Assembly: GCA_902544085.1 (NCBI GenBank)
Contig: CACCAP010000005.1
Span: 1-64,000 of the forward strand
Length of the DNA stretch: 64,000 nucleotides
Direction: 5' to 3'
DNA from: an uncultured Bacteroidota bacterium
GTDB lineage: Bacteria > Bacteroidota > Bacteroidia > Flavobacteriales > Flavobacteriaceae
The notes under the pieces were generated by a model. The model did not search any database. It was not told where the DNA came from and saw only the letters and a program-made list of their open reading frames with translations. Positions 37,883-46,761 of this stretch are shown piece by piece; position 1 is the stretch's first letter; every line of letters starts with the position of its first letter. A program made the position numbers and the translations under genes.

Positions 37883-38535
37883 GACTCAACGATAACATCC
37901 TCACCGCCTTTTAACTTCTGGTTTAATTTTACGTTAATTTTCTTATCGACTGGAACAAAAACATCTACCCTTGACCCAAACTTAATAAATCCAGCATCTT
38001 CACCTTGAACTACTTTTTGACCAACCTCAGCATAGTTTACTATTCTTCTAGCAAGCGCGCCAGCAATTTGTCTGTATAAAATTTCACCAAAAATTTTATT
38101 TTCAACAACTATTGTTGTTCTTTCATTTTTTTCCGATGATTTTGGATGCCATGCTACTAAGTACTCACCAGGATGATATTTACTGTAGTTAACCACTCCA
38201 CTAATTGGATATCTTGTTACATGAACATTAAGTGGGGACATAAAAATAGAAATTATAATTCTTTCATCTTTAAAATATTCCTTTTCATATACCTTTTCAA
38301 TATTTACAACTTTGCCATCAACAGGCGAGATTATGTGATTTTTATTCAGTTTTGTTTTTCTCCTCGGATTTCTAAAAAACTGTAAAATAAGTATCAAAAT
38401 GGATAGAGACAGTAGTTGTAAAAATATTTTTAAAAAACCGTCATCTAAAAAATATTCTAACAATAATATATCTCCAATTACAGCAGTTAGAAAGATTGCA
38501 ATTATTGTGTGACCTTCTTTATGAAACATTTTCAA
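37879..38535 (-). CDS. psd: Phosphatidylserine decarboxylase proenzyme
   Basis: Makes phosphatidylethanolamine from phosphatidylserine at the membrane. Two N-terminal hydrophobic helices are followed by IISPVDGKVVNIEKV, IFMSPLNVHVTRYPISG (with the catalytic-region histidine) and the self-cleavage site FGSRVDVFVP near residue 190, where Ser becomes the pyruvoyl group. At 218 residues it is the short PSD-A-like form common in Bacteroidota. It overlaps cdsA by 17 bases, linking two phospholipid steps. Confidence 0.94.
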   Translation of the reverse strand: MKMFHKEGHTIIAIFLTAVIGDILLLEYFLDDGFLKIFLQLLSLSILILILQFFRNPRRKTKLNKNHIISPVDGKVVNIEKVYEKEYFKDERIIISIFMSPLNVHVTRYPISGVVNYSKYHPGEYLVAWHPKSSEKNERTTIVVENKIFGEILYRQIAGALARRIVNYAEVGQKVVQGEDAGFIKFGSRVDVFVPVDKKINVKLNQKLKGGEDVIVES

Positions 38536-39403
38536 AAATTATTATGATTAAGTAAAAAAATGGGAATGAAAAAATTATGCTATCTAATCGATCGAATAAA
38601 CCGCCATGACCCTTAATCCAATTTCCAAAATCCTTTATTTTTAATTGCCTTTTTATTTTGGATTGAATTAAGTCTCCAATTATTGAAAAAAAACAAATTA
38701 TTAAAGAAGAGGCTATTGCTAATAAGCTTTCAATTTGAAAGAACTGACTCAAACAGAATCCAAAAATAAGCGTAAAAATAACTGATCCATAAACACCTTC
38801 AATTGTTTTTTTGGGAGAAACAGACTCGCATAACTTTTTTTTTCCAAATTTTAGTCCAACAAAATATCCCGCTGAATCTATTCCCCATATTAGTACTAAG
38901 TAAGCAATCATATAAGTCTGAAATTTTTTGTAGTCAATATTAAGAAAAGGTGATGAAACTAATAAAATAAGAGAAAGTGTTATTAAAAATATTGGCCAAG
39001 CCCTACTGGTAGTATAGCCGTAAAATTTTCTTTTGGAAATAAGAAATAATATAAGAAACGGATAAAAAATTAAATAAACGATTATGAATGTGTAGTTAAG
39101 CACATCAGCTTCCACAACATTAGGTAAACTCAATGTGGGACCAATAAGTGGCAGTAACCCAAACACACTAACCATGAATATTGGAAAAAATTCAGTGCTC
39201 ACAAATGGACTGTAATCTTGTCCCCATCTTTTTAGAAAATTTAAGTGTTCAGGATCTTTTCTCAACACTTTTCCGTATTCAGCTAAAACTATTATTGATG
39301 ATATATACATAACAATCATAAAACTGACCGGATGAATTAAGGCTGACAACATAATTAAAACATAGAAAATGGATGATATAGATCTTGACCTTAAGTCTTT
39401 CAT
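38519..39403 (-). CDS. cdsA: Phosphatidate cytidylyltransferase
   Basis: Makes CDP-diacylglycerol, the precursor for phosphatidylserine and thus for Psd next door. It is 294 residues with about 7-8 membrane helices. The C-terminal signature is GDLIQSKIKRQLKIKDFG followed by GHGGLFDRLDSI, with the Asp residues for Mg2+. It shares one base with the LUD gene upstream (TAATG-type junction) and overlaps psd downstream. Confidence 0.95.
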   Translation of the reverse strand: MKDLRSRSISSIFYVLIMLSALIHPVSFMIVMYISSIIVLAEYGKVLRKDPEHLNFLKRWGQDYSPFVSTEFFPIFMVSVFGLLPLIGPTLSLPNVVEADVLNYTFIIVYLIFYPFLILFLISKRKFYGYTTSRAWPIFLITLSLILLVSSPFLNIDYKKFQTYMIAYLVLIWGIDSAGYFVGLKFGKKKLCESVSPKKTIEGVYGSVIFTLIFGFCLSQFFQIESLLAIASSLIICFFSIIGDLIQSKIKRQLKIKDFGNWIKGHGGLFDRLDSIIFSFPFFYLIIIIFENVS

Positions 39404-40017
39404 TACAGATTTTCTAATAGAATTAGATATAGATTTTTTGCACTAGTACCGTAAGTTAAAAAGTTTAAATCTTCATCCTTGCCTCTTTTGAAGTTTTTGA
39501 TTGATGTAATATTGGATGGTAAGTTATTTGAATATTTATACCTAATTCCCTCCAAACCCTTGCTTACAGTTTGAGACAATTGACTTGTTTTTGCAAGTAC
39601 AATTATGTTGTTTGGTAAATCTTTTATTTTATGTGATTCTATTTGATTCGCACTAACCAAAATACTTCCATCCTTTGCAACCAAAAACTCACAATCAGTG
39701 ATGAATACAACAGAATTTAAATTGGCTTTATTTGTGTTGTACTCAAAATCAGAAATGTATTGATCAATAATGTTTTCATTAAAACATAATATGCTAGATT
39801 CGGACCAATTATTTTCCTCAATTATCTTAGAGAAGTAATCTGTTGATTCAGCTAAATTAGAGGCATAAAGAAACTTGCCGCCATTATTGCTAAAGTTAAG
39901 GGTGAACTTGTTTTCAATAAGTTCATCTTTTTTTGGAAGGTATTTATATTCTTCTTGCTCATCACCATCATTTTTTGATGCATTCTTATTAAAAAGTGAG
40001 GAAAAAAATTTTTTCAA
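39403..40017 (-). CDS. LUD domain protein (LutC-like)
   Basis: A 204-residue protein with the LUD (DUF162) fold seen in LutC/YkgG lactate-utilisation proteins: VVFITDCEFLVAKDGSILV, then LPNNIIVLAKTSQLSQTVSKGLEGI. No LutA or LutB partners are here. In Bacteroidota a lone LUD gene between ftsH and cdsA is the usual arrangement, and its role is unknown. The N-terminus is Lys/Asp/Glu-rich and probably disordered. Confidence 0.82.
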   Translation of the reverse strand: MKKFFSSLFNKNASKNDGDEQEEYKYLPKKDELIENKFTLNFSNNGGKFLYASNLAESTDYFSKIIEENNWSESSILCFNENIIDQYISDFEYNTNKANLNSVVFITDCEFLVAKDGSILVSANQIESHKIKDLPNNIIVLAKTSQLSQTVSKGLEGIRYKYSNNLPSNITSIKNFKRGKDEDLNFLTYGTSAKNLYLILLENL

Positions 40018-40078
40018 AAAGATGATTTACTATAAAGATAAATTTATAGACTCACAAAATCAATAAAAATTATTGAGT

Positions 40079-42007
40079 TTATTTTTTAACAGGAATTTCC
40101 TTAAAAGGTCTTTCTCCAAAAATTCTGATTAAGTCCTCCTTAAAAATCACTTCTTTTTCAAGCAAATAATCAGCAAGTTGAATCAGTTTCTTTTTGTGTT
40201 TTTTTAGGAGAGATAAAGCCCTTTTAAATTGTGCCTCAATAATATTAGAAATTTCTTTATCAATAACTTGTGCAGTTGTATCACTGTAAGGTTTCGTGAA
40301 TCCATATTCATTTTGGCCACTAGAGTCATAATAAGTCAGATTACCAATTTTATCATTCAGTCCATATACAGTTACCATTGATCGGGCTTGTTTAGTTACT
40401 TTCTCCAAATCACTCAAAGCACCAGTTGAAATTTTATTGAAAATAATTTTTTCAGCTGCCCTTCCACCAAGGGCAGCACACATTTCATCAAGAATTTGCT
40501 CAGTTCTAACTATTTGTCTTTCTTCAGGTAAGTACCAAGCAGCACCAAGAGATCTTCCTCTTGGAACGATTGTGACCTTCACCAAGGGAGCAGCGTGTTC
40601 AAGCATCCAGCTAACCGTTGCGTGACCAGCTTCATGGTAAGCAATGGTTTCTTTTTCTTTGGGTGAGATAATTTTATTTTTCTTTTCTAGCCCACCAACA
40701 ATTCTGTCAACTGCATCAAGAAAATCTTGTCTGCCAACAGATTTTTTAGACTTTCTAGCTGCTATTAGCGCGGCCTCATTGCACACATTTGCGATATCAG
40801 CTCCTGAAAAACCAGGTGTCTGTTTAGCTAAGAAATCAACATCAAGATTGCTGGCCATTTTTAGTGGTTTCAGGTGTACATCAAATATTTCTTTTCGTTC
40901 TCTTACGTCAGGTAAATCCACATAAATTTGTCTATCAAACCTTCCAGCTCTCATGAGTGCTTTATCAAGAACATCAGCTCTATTTGTTGCAGCCATCACA
41001 ATGACATTAGTATTTGTACCAAAACCATCCATTTCAGTTAACAACTGGTTTAACGTATTTTCTCTCTCATCATTTGATCCTGTAATATTGTTCTTTCCTC
41101 TTGCCCTACCAATTGCGTCAATTTCATCTATAAAAATTATCGATGGAGATTTATCCTTTGCTTGCTTAAAAAGATCCCTAACACGGGATGCACCAACACC
41201 AACAAACATCTCAACAAAATCAGATCCTGAAAGTGAGAAAAAAGGAACTTTCGCTTCTCCAGCAACCGCCTTTGCTAAAAGGGTCTTTCCGGTTCCAGGT
41301 AGACCGACTAATAGTGCACCTTTTGGTATTTTGCCTCCAAGTTTGGTATATTTTGTGGGGTTCTTGAGAAAATCTACAATTTCCTTAACTTCCTCTTTAG
41401 CACCCTCAAGACCAGCAACATCTTTAAAACTAACCTTAATATCTGTTTTTTGATCGAACAACTTTGCTTTCGATTTTCCTATACTAAAAATTTGTGAACC
41501 AGCACCGCCAGCTCCACCACCTGCCATTCTTCTCATGAAATAAATCCACAGACCAATCAATATTATGAGCGGTAATAAGCCTAATAAGACATCTAACCAT
41601 TTGTTTTCAACAGTCCTAAATTCATATCCGATTACCAATCCACTATTTTGGGCATTTTCAAGTTTACGTTGAAAAAGTTCTAAATCACCAACTTCACATG
41701 TGTAATGAGGACCCAATGTGTTTTTTTGTCCTAGAAAATTTGACTTTGAAACTTGTCTGTGAACATCACTTACAAGTGCACCTTCGGATAATGTAATTTC
41801 AGCTAAGGTTTTATTAATGATTATGACATTAGAAATGTCACCTGAGTTTAGATACTTTTCAAATGTAGTTATGTTAATTTTCTTAATAGAGCTGAAATTG
41901 TTGGAGTTCCCGAAATAAGAAAATATTATAAATATTGAAATTATTAATCCATAAATCCAATAGTTTGAATTGTTTTGGTTATTAGGTTTGTTTTTTTTCT
42001 TCTCCAT
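40079..42007 (-). CDS. ftsH: ATP-dependent zinc metalloprotease FtsH
   Basis: Membrane-bound AAA protease that degrades misfolded membrane and regulatory proteins. One helix is near the N-terminus and a second at about residues 137-158. The Walker A is VGLPGTGKTLLAKA (about residue 232) and Walker B is IIFIDEIDAIG. The second region of homology is ATNRADVLDKALMRAGRFDRQI. The zinc motif HEAGHA is at about residue 457. The 642 residues make it complete. It overlaps the rsfS stop by one base. Confidence 0.97.
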   Translation of the reverse strand: MEKKKNKPNNQNNSNYWIYGLIISIFIIFSYFGNSNNFSSIKKINITTFEKYLNSGDISNVIIINKTLAEITLSEGALVSDVHRQVSKSNFLGQKNTLGPHYTCEVGDLELFQRKLENAQNSGLVIGYEFRTVENKWLDVLLGLLPLIILIGLWIYFMRRMAGGGAGGAGSQIFSIGKSKAKLFDQKTDIKVSFKDVAGLEGAKEEVKEIVDFLKNPTKYTKLGGKIPKGALLVGLPGTGKTLLAKAVAGEAKVPFFSLSGSDFVEMFVGVGASRVRDLFKQAKDKSPSIIFIDEIDAIGRARGKNNITGSNDERENTLNQLLTEMDGFGTNTNVIVMAATNRADVLDKALMRAGRFDRQIYVDLPDVRERKEIFDVHLKPLKMASNLDVDFLAKQTPGFSGADIANVCNEAALIAARKSKKSVGRQDFLDAVDRIVGGLEKKNKIISPKEKETIAYHEAGHATVSWMLEHAAPLVKVTIVPRGRSLGAAWYLPEERQIVRTEQILDEMCAALGGRAAEKIIFNKISTGALSDLEKVTKQARSMVTVYGLNDKIGNLTYYDSSGQNEYGFTKPYSDTTAQVIDKEISNIIEAQFKRALSLLKKHKKKLIQLADYLLEKEVIFKEDLIRIFGERPFKEIPVKK

Positions 42008-42357
42008 TATTGTATATTAATTATTTCTGCATCTCCCCAGAGTTTTTCTAGCTCGTATATTTCTCTAAATTCTTTTTTAAAAATATGAACAATCACATCA
42101 ATATAATCCATCAAAACCCAATTTTTATTTTCTAGTCCTTCAATATTGAAGGGTTTTTCTTTTAATTCTTTACTCACAGTTTTCTTAACAGAATTTGAAA
42201 TTGCATTGACTTGAATATTGGATTGGCAATCACAAATAATGAAGTACTTAAAATCAACATTCTCAAGCTTTGTAAAATCTATAATATTGATGTTTTCTCC
42301 CTTGACATTTTCAATTCCCTTAATAATATTTTTAACTGTTTTATTTTTAATTTGCAT
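42007..42357 (-). CDS. rsfS: Ribosomal silencing factor RsfS
   Basis: A small protein (116 residues) that binds ribosomal protein uL14 and blocks subunit joining in starvation. The family pattern is present: ENINIIDFTKLENVDFKYFIICDCQSNIQVNAI, then NWVLMDYIDVIVHIF and REIYELEKLWGDAE. It begins the operon rsfS-ftsH-LUD-cdsA-psd. Only 11 bp separate its start from divergent birA. Confidence 0.96.
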   Translation of the reverse strand: MQIKNKTVKNIIKGIENVKGENINIIDFTKLENVDFKYFIICDCQSNIQVNAISNSVKKTVSKELKEKPFNIEGLENKNWVLMDYIDVIVHIFKKEFREIYELEKLWGDAEIINIQ

Positions 42358-42368
42358 TTAATTACTGC

Positions 42369-43094
42369 ATGATGAAATTAATCAAACTTAATGCCATCGA
42401 TTCAACTAATGAATACATAAAATTAAACAAATCTTTTTTTAGCCAAAATTCATTAGCGGTTTATTCTTTCAACCAGACAAATGGTAAAGGCCAGAGAGGA
42501 AAAAAGTGGATAAGTGAACCCTATAAAAATAACTGTATTTCTTTCTATATTCGAGTACTTAAACCATCTAAAGATATTTTATTAAAGACAAGTTTGTGGA
42601 CAGCTTTAACTGTATTGGAATTTTTAAAATCTTATGATATTCCTGATTTAAAAATCAAATGGCCTAACGACATAATGTCAGGAAATAAAAAAATTGCAGG
42701 TATCTTAATTGAAACTACACTCGTCAAAAATAAAATTAATGATATTATTATTGGTATCGGTTTCAACATAAACCAAACAGATTTTGATGTTATAAAGGAA
42801 GCAACTTCAATGAAGATTTTAAAGAAAAAAAATTTTAATCTCCATATAATTTCAAATCAATTTATTGAAAAATTTTCTTTGTTTGAGGATAAAATGTTGA
42901 ATCTTTCAAAGGATAAATTAATTGAGAAATTTTGCTCTTATTTATATGGCATTAGAGAAAAAAGAAAATTTGCTGTAGGGGAAAAAGTCGTTGAAGGTAT
43001 CATTTTAGGAATTACTGAGAATTACATGTTGAGTGTAGAATTCAAGAAACAAGTTAAACATTATGATAATGGTCAAATCAAATTAATTCTATAA
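42369..43094 (+). CDS. birA: Biotin--[acetyl-CoA-carboxylase] ligase
   Basis: Attaches biotin to the acetyl-CoA carboxylase carrier protein. The biotinyl-AMP loop is NGKGQRGKKWIS, followed by IKWPNDIMSGNKKIAGILIE and IGIGFNINQ. At 241 residues it lacks the N-terminal DNA-binding domain, so it is a plain ligase with no repressor role. Two adjacent ATG codons (42369, 42372) are possible starts. The end overlaps the SRPBCC gene by 6 bases. Confidence 0.93.
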   Translation: MMKLIKLNAIDSTNEYIKLNKSFFSQNSLAVYSFNQTNGKGQRGKKWISEPYKNNCISFYIRVLKPSKDILLKTSLWTALTVLEFLKSYDIPDLKIKWPNDIMSGNKKIAGILIETTLVKNKINDIIIGIGFNINQTDFDVIKEATSMKILKKKNFNLHIISNQFIEKFSLFEDKMLNLSKDKLIEKFCSYLYGIREKRKFAVGEKVVEGIILGITENYMLSVEFKKQVKHYDNGQIKLIL

Positions 43095-43484
43095 CTCTAT
43101 TTTTTCTATTTTTTTTGTAATGTTTGTTAGAAAATTCTCTAGAGGTTTTTTTGCCATCATCTCTATCATCATAGAAAAATTACCATTAAAAATTATTTGA
43201 CAACGACTACTTTTACTGCTAATTTCCCATAAATTTATTAGTATTTCAAATTCAAAATTATTAGAGTTGGATTTCAGTGAAAATGAATTTTTGTTAGATT
43301 TTGAGTGAGTTAATGATATTTTTGGAAAACTTCCAATTTTAATCTCAAATGCATTTTCATTCAAAATCTCAAAACTTGAGACTTCATTAGAAAAAACTTC
43401 CTTGTAGTTTTTTATGTCACTAAAAAAATTAGTGAGGGATGCATTACTACAACTTATATGTCCAATCTCTTTAATAATTTCCAT
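43089..43484 (-). CDS. SRPBCC-like hypothetical protein
   Basis: A 131-residue soluble protein whose pattern (an initial strand, a helix with FFSDIKNYKEVF, then many antiparallel strands and a long final helix) fits the START/SRPBCC hydrophobic-ligand-binding fold. The ligand is unknown. It lies 3 bp after pyrE on the same strand, a pairing often seen in Flavobacteriia. Confidence 0.7.
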   Translation of the reverse strand: MEIIKEIGHISCSNASLTNFFSDIKNYKEVFSNEVSSFEILNENAFEIKIGSFPKISLTHSKSNKNSFSLKSNSNNFEFEILINLWEISSKSSRCQIIFNGNFSMMIEMMAKKPLENFLTNITKKIEKIEL

Positions 43485-43487
43485 TTG

Positions 43488-44126
43488 TTATCCCCAATTT
43501 GAGGGATCCTCTTTCCAACTAAGAATGTGATCTAACTCCTCACGGTTAAAGAACTTTTGTTCTTTTGCGTAGTTTAATAGATGTGTGAAAGACGATAGTG
43601 AAAGATACTCCACCTTATTTTTTAAAAAATTATTTTTTGATAATTCGAAATCATAATTAAAAATACTCACCATACCTTGTAAATTTAGCCCCTCATTTTT
43701 CAAGGAATTACACGCTTTCAGACTGCTACTACCAGTACTTATTAAATCTTCAATTACGACAACCTTTGAGCTTTCATGAAAATATCCTTCAATCGTATTT
43801 TTTCTTCCATGACCTTTTGGATTTGATCTAACATATATAAATGGTTTATTGAGCTCTTGAGCAACTAACATCCCAATTCCAATGGCACCAGTAGCAACTC
43901 CAGCTATCAATTCAGTTTCAGGAAATTTATTTGAAATAATTTCAGAAAGTTGTTTTGAAATATATTTTCGAATTTCTGGGTATGATAATATTATTCTATT
44001 GTCACAATAAATTGGTGATTTCCAACCAGAGGCCCATGTAAAGGGATTTTTGTGATTAAATTTTATTGCATTAATTTGTAGTAGTAGTTCTGAAGTTTTT
44101 TTTGCAATGTCTTCATCCAAAATCAC
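43488..44126 (-). CDS. pyrE: Orotate phosphoribosyltransferase
   Basis: Joins orotate to PRPP in pyrimidine synthesis. The PRPP-binding motif is VVVIEDLISTGSSSLKA (about residues 118-134). FTWASGWKSPIYCDNR and VATGAIGIGMLVAQ are the conserved neighbours. The start is GTG at 44126; it gives the family's usual N-terminus (MILDEDIAKKTSELLLQI), and no ATG fits better. Only 7 bp separate it from the divergent NUDIX gene. Confidence 0.95.
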   Translation of the reverse strand: MILDEDIAKKTSELLLQINAIKFNHKNPFTWASGWKSPIYCDNRIILSYPEIRKYISKQLSEIISNKFPETELIAGVATGAIGIGMLVAQELNKPFIYVRSNPKGHGRKNTIEGYFHESSKVVVIEDLISTGSSSLKACNSLKNEGLNLQGMVSIFNYDFELSKNNFLKNKVEYLSLSSFTHLLNYAKEQKFFNREELDHILSWKEDPSNWG

Positions 44127-44133
44127 TTAACAA

Positions 44134-44736
44134 ATGTATAAAGTTTTTATTAATAAGCTTTCAATTATTTTAATATCAAAAAATAAGTATTTGAATGAGG
44201 AAAACACCTTCTTACTGTCAAGCATCAGCCTAGATGAAATATTAAAAAAAGTAAGAAGACATAAAAAAATTTATTTATATCATCCCAAGAAATCGGAATT
44301 ATTAAAGGTTTTTAAATCCAAGATTAAGGTAATTTTTGCCTCTGGTGGCATTGTTTCAAATGAAAAGAGTCAAATTTTATTTATACACAGACGGGGTAAG
44401 TGGGATTTGCCCAAAGGAAAAGCTGAAAAGGGAGAAACAATTAGAGAAACTGCAATTCGAGAGGTCATGGAAGAAACTGGAATAGAGCACCTCAAAATTG
44501 ACAAATATTTTTCAAATACCTTTCACATTGTAAGAAACAAAAGAAAATATTTCCTTAAAGAAACATCATGGTTTTTAATGTCATCAAACTTTAAAGGAAA
44601 ATTGAAACCTCAAGCAAATGAAGGAATTAAATCTGTAAAGTGGAAAACTATTGAAGATATAAAAAAGATAAAGAAAAAAACTTACAATAATATTTCCATT
44701 ATTTTGGGTGATTTTTTAAAACAAAATCATAAATAG
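44134..44736 (+). CDS. NUDIX hydrolase
   Basis: A 200-residue protein with the Nudix box GKAEKGETIRETAIREVMEE plus TGI (GX5EX7REUXEEXGU), the Mg2+-binding loop for cleaving nucleoside diphosphate-linked compounds. An N-terminal region of about 65 residues without a recognised domain precedes it. The true substrate cannot be told. It overlaps the end of coaD by 38 bases, the largest 3' overlap in the window. Confidence 0.92.
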   Translation: MYKVFINKLSIILISKNKYLNEENTFLLSSISLDEILKKVRRHKKIYLYHPKKSELLKVFKSKIKVIFASGGIVSNEKSQILFIHRRGKWDLPKGKAEKGETIRETAIREVMEETGIEHLKIDKYFSNTFHIVRNKRKYFLKETSWFLMSSNFKGKLKPQANEGIKSVKWKTIEDIKKIKKKTYNNISIILGDFLKQNHK

Positions 44737-45175
44737 ATTCAGGAACCAATTTGCTGTAGTCTCCATCATTATTAATCAAATCTCTGACTATACTGCTACT
44801 AATAAATGATGTTTTGGCTGAGGTAAGTATAAAAATTGTTTCAATTCTAGAGAGAAATCTATTTGTTCTTGCAATGGCTTTTTCAAATTCAAAATCACCA
44901 GTATTTCTTACTCCTCTTACGATAAATTTTGCATCTACCTTTTCACAGAAATCAATTGTTAATCCATCATAGCCCATTACTTTGATTTTGTTGTCATCTT
45001 TGACAACTTTTTCAATAAACTCTACCCTTTCCTTCAACGAAAACATGGTCTTCTTCTCACTATTTTTACCAATGCCAACAATAATTTCATCAAATAATAG
45101 TTTACTTCTCTTTAAAATATCAAAGTGTCCTAAAGTAAATGGATCGAATGTTCCAGGAAAAATGGCTCTTTTCAC
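44699..45175 (-). CDS. coaD: Pantetheine-phosphate adenylyltransferase
   Basis: The penultimate step of coenzyme A synthesis. The nucleotidyltransferase motif FPGTFDPFTLGHFDIL (T/HxGH) is at the N-terminus, and FIVRGVRNTGDFEFE and FISSSIVRDLI complete the family set. Length of 158 residues is normal. It follows ddl by 10 bp on the same strand. Confidence 0.97.
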   Translation of the reverse strand: MKRAIFPGTFDPFTLGHFDILKRSKLLFDEIIVGIGKNSEKKTMFSLKERVEFIEKVVKDDNKIKVMGYDGLTIDFCEKVDAKFIVRGVRNTGDFEFEKAIARTNRFLSRIETIFILTSAKTSFISSSIVRDLINNDGDYSKLVPESIYDFVLKNHPK

Positions 45176-45185
45176 GTCTACAAAT

Positions 45186-46178
45186 TTAATTATTTAAAGC
45201 GTTGTTAATCATGTATGTCACCAAATCTTTCAACTTTTGATTGGAAAGTTTTACTTGTTTTGGGAAAATACTTTCATCACTCATCCCTGGGATTGAATTT
45301 AATTCTAAAAAATAAGGAATATCATTAACAATTATAAAGTCTATTCTCGCAAAACCAGATAATCTAAGATTTTCATAAATAAGCTTGGCACATCTTTTCA
45401 CATTATCACTAATTTTATTGGGTATTTTAGCAGGGGTTATTTCATTACTTTTTCCAAGATATTTAGCTTCATAATCAAAAAAATCGTTTTCTGTTATTAT
45501 TTCAGTAATCCCAAAAACTTTGATTTCACCTTTATATTCCATTAATCCAACTGAAACCTCAATGCCATTCAATGTTTCCTCAACTAAAATTCCATTTCCT
45601 AATCCAATTAAATTTTCAAAATTTGTTTTAAGTTCTTCTTTATTTTTGACCTTGGTTACTCCAAAACTACTTCCTGAATTATTTGTTTTTACAAAAAGTG
45701 GAAACTGCATTGTACTAAAAACATTAAAATCAACTTCTTGATTATTTCTGATGAAAATTGATTTGGCACAACTTATACCTAAATTTTTTGCAAAATCAAT
45801 GCATTCATTTTTGTTAAAAGTTATTCTAGCATTATTTGAGTTAGGACCTGTGTAGGGAATATTAATTCTGTCAAAATATTTTTGAATTAGACCATCTTCA
45901 CCAGGGGTTCCATGAATAATATTGAAAACCACATGAAATTGAATTTTATTTATACCAATTTTAAAGCTAAAATCATTTTTATTAATTGAATACTCGTTTC
46001 CTTCATTTGTAACCCTCCAATTATTTTTTTCGATAATTACCGAGTAGGGGTTAAATAATTTTGTATCAATATTTTTAAGAATATTATTTCCACTCTTAAT
46101 TGAAATTTCAAACTCATCTGAGTAACCCCCCATTAAAACAGCTATATTTTTTTTCAATTTTTTTAATTTACTCCTCAT
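45186..46178 (-). CDS. ddl: D-alanine--D-alanine ligase
   Basis: Joins two D-alanines for the peptidoglycan stem peptide. It is an ATP-grasp enzyme of 330 residues: VLMGGYSDEFEISIKSG at the N-terminus, IIHGTPGEDGLIQKYFD, the glycine-rich ATP loop (NNSGSSFGVTKV) and FARIDFIIVND plus LELNSIPGMSDESIFP with Mg2+ ligands. Co-transcribed with coaD. Forty base pairs separate it from the divergent PASTA gene. Confidence 0.96.
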   Translation of the reverse strand: MRSKLKKLKKNIAVLMGGYSDEFEISIKSGNNILKNIDTKLFNPYSVIIEKNNWRVTNEGNEYSINKNDFSFKIGINKIQFHVVFNIIHGTPGEDGLIQKYFDRINIPYTGPNSNNARITFNKNECIDFAKNLGISCAKSIFIRNNQEVDFNVFSTMQFPLFVKTNNSGSSFGVTKVKNKEELKTNFENLIGLGNGILVEETLNGIEVSVGLMEYKGEIKVFGITEIITENDFFDYEAKYLGKSNEITPAKIPNKISDNVKRCAKLIYENLRLSGFARIDFIIVNDIPYFLELNSIPGMSDESIFPKQVKLSNQKLKDLVTYMINNALNN

Positions 46179-46218
46179 CTTAAAGATACTTATTTATATA
46201 TATTTGTTCTCATAACCT

Positions 46219-46761
46219 ATGAAATTTTTATATAGCAGAATCTTCATAAAACAACTTTTCATTTCTGTTGTAATTTTTGCATTAATTACATTGATTTCAA
46301 TTATTTTTTTATTCTTCTATACTGGTCAAACTAATTACATCAAAGTTCCTGACTTGTATGGATTAAATATTTCTGAAGTAGAAAAGATGATTGGAGAAAA
46401 AAAACTAAACTTTGAGGTTTCGGATTCTATTTTTTATGACCCTGCAATCAGTCCCAACACAGTAGTTAGTCAAACTCCCATTAAGGATAAAGAAGTTAAA
46501 AAGAATAGAAAAATATATTTGACTATTAACCCCTCTGATTTTTCAAATGTAATATTTCCAGATTTGATTCAGTTAACAAAGAGAGCTGCTATATCACAAA
46601 TCAATGCTCTTGACCTAGAGATGGGAAGTGTTGAGTATGTGAATAATATTGGTAAAGATGTAGTACTGGAGGTAAAGTTTAACGACTCTATCATCAAATC
46701 AGGACAATTAATTCCAAAGAAATCCAAAATAGACTTAGTTCTTGGAAATGGAAAAAAATAG
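46219..46761 (+). CDS. PASTA-domain membrane protein
   Basis: A 180-residue protein with one N-terminal transmembrane helix (about residues 12-36). Two PASTA repeats follow (KVPDLYGLNISEVEKMI... and IFPDLIQLTKRAAISQINA...). PASTA domains bind peptidoglycan or beta-lactams in kinases; here there is no kinase. The placement next to ddl suggests a cell-wall link (inference). The gene overlaps the rluD-like gene by 14 bases. Confidence 0.85.
   Translation: MKFLYSRIFIKQLFISVVIFALITLISIIFLFFYTGQTNYIKVPDLYGLNISEVEKMIGEKKLNFEVSDSIFYDPAISPNTVVSQTPIKDKEVKKNRKIYLTINPSDFSNVIFPDLIQLTKRAAISQINALDLEMGSVEYVNNIGKDVVLEVKFNDSIIKSGQLIPKKSKIDLVLGNGKK

Noticed and set aside
40251-41453. Open frames on the plus strand opposite ftsH (62-166 codons)
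   Set aside because: They are antisense to the strongly conserved FtsH AAA and protease domains and have no recognisable pattern of their own.
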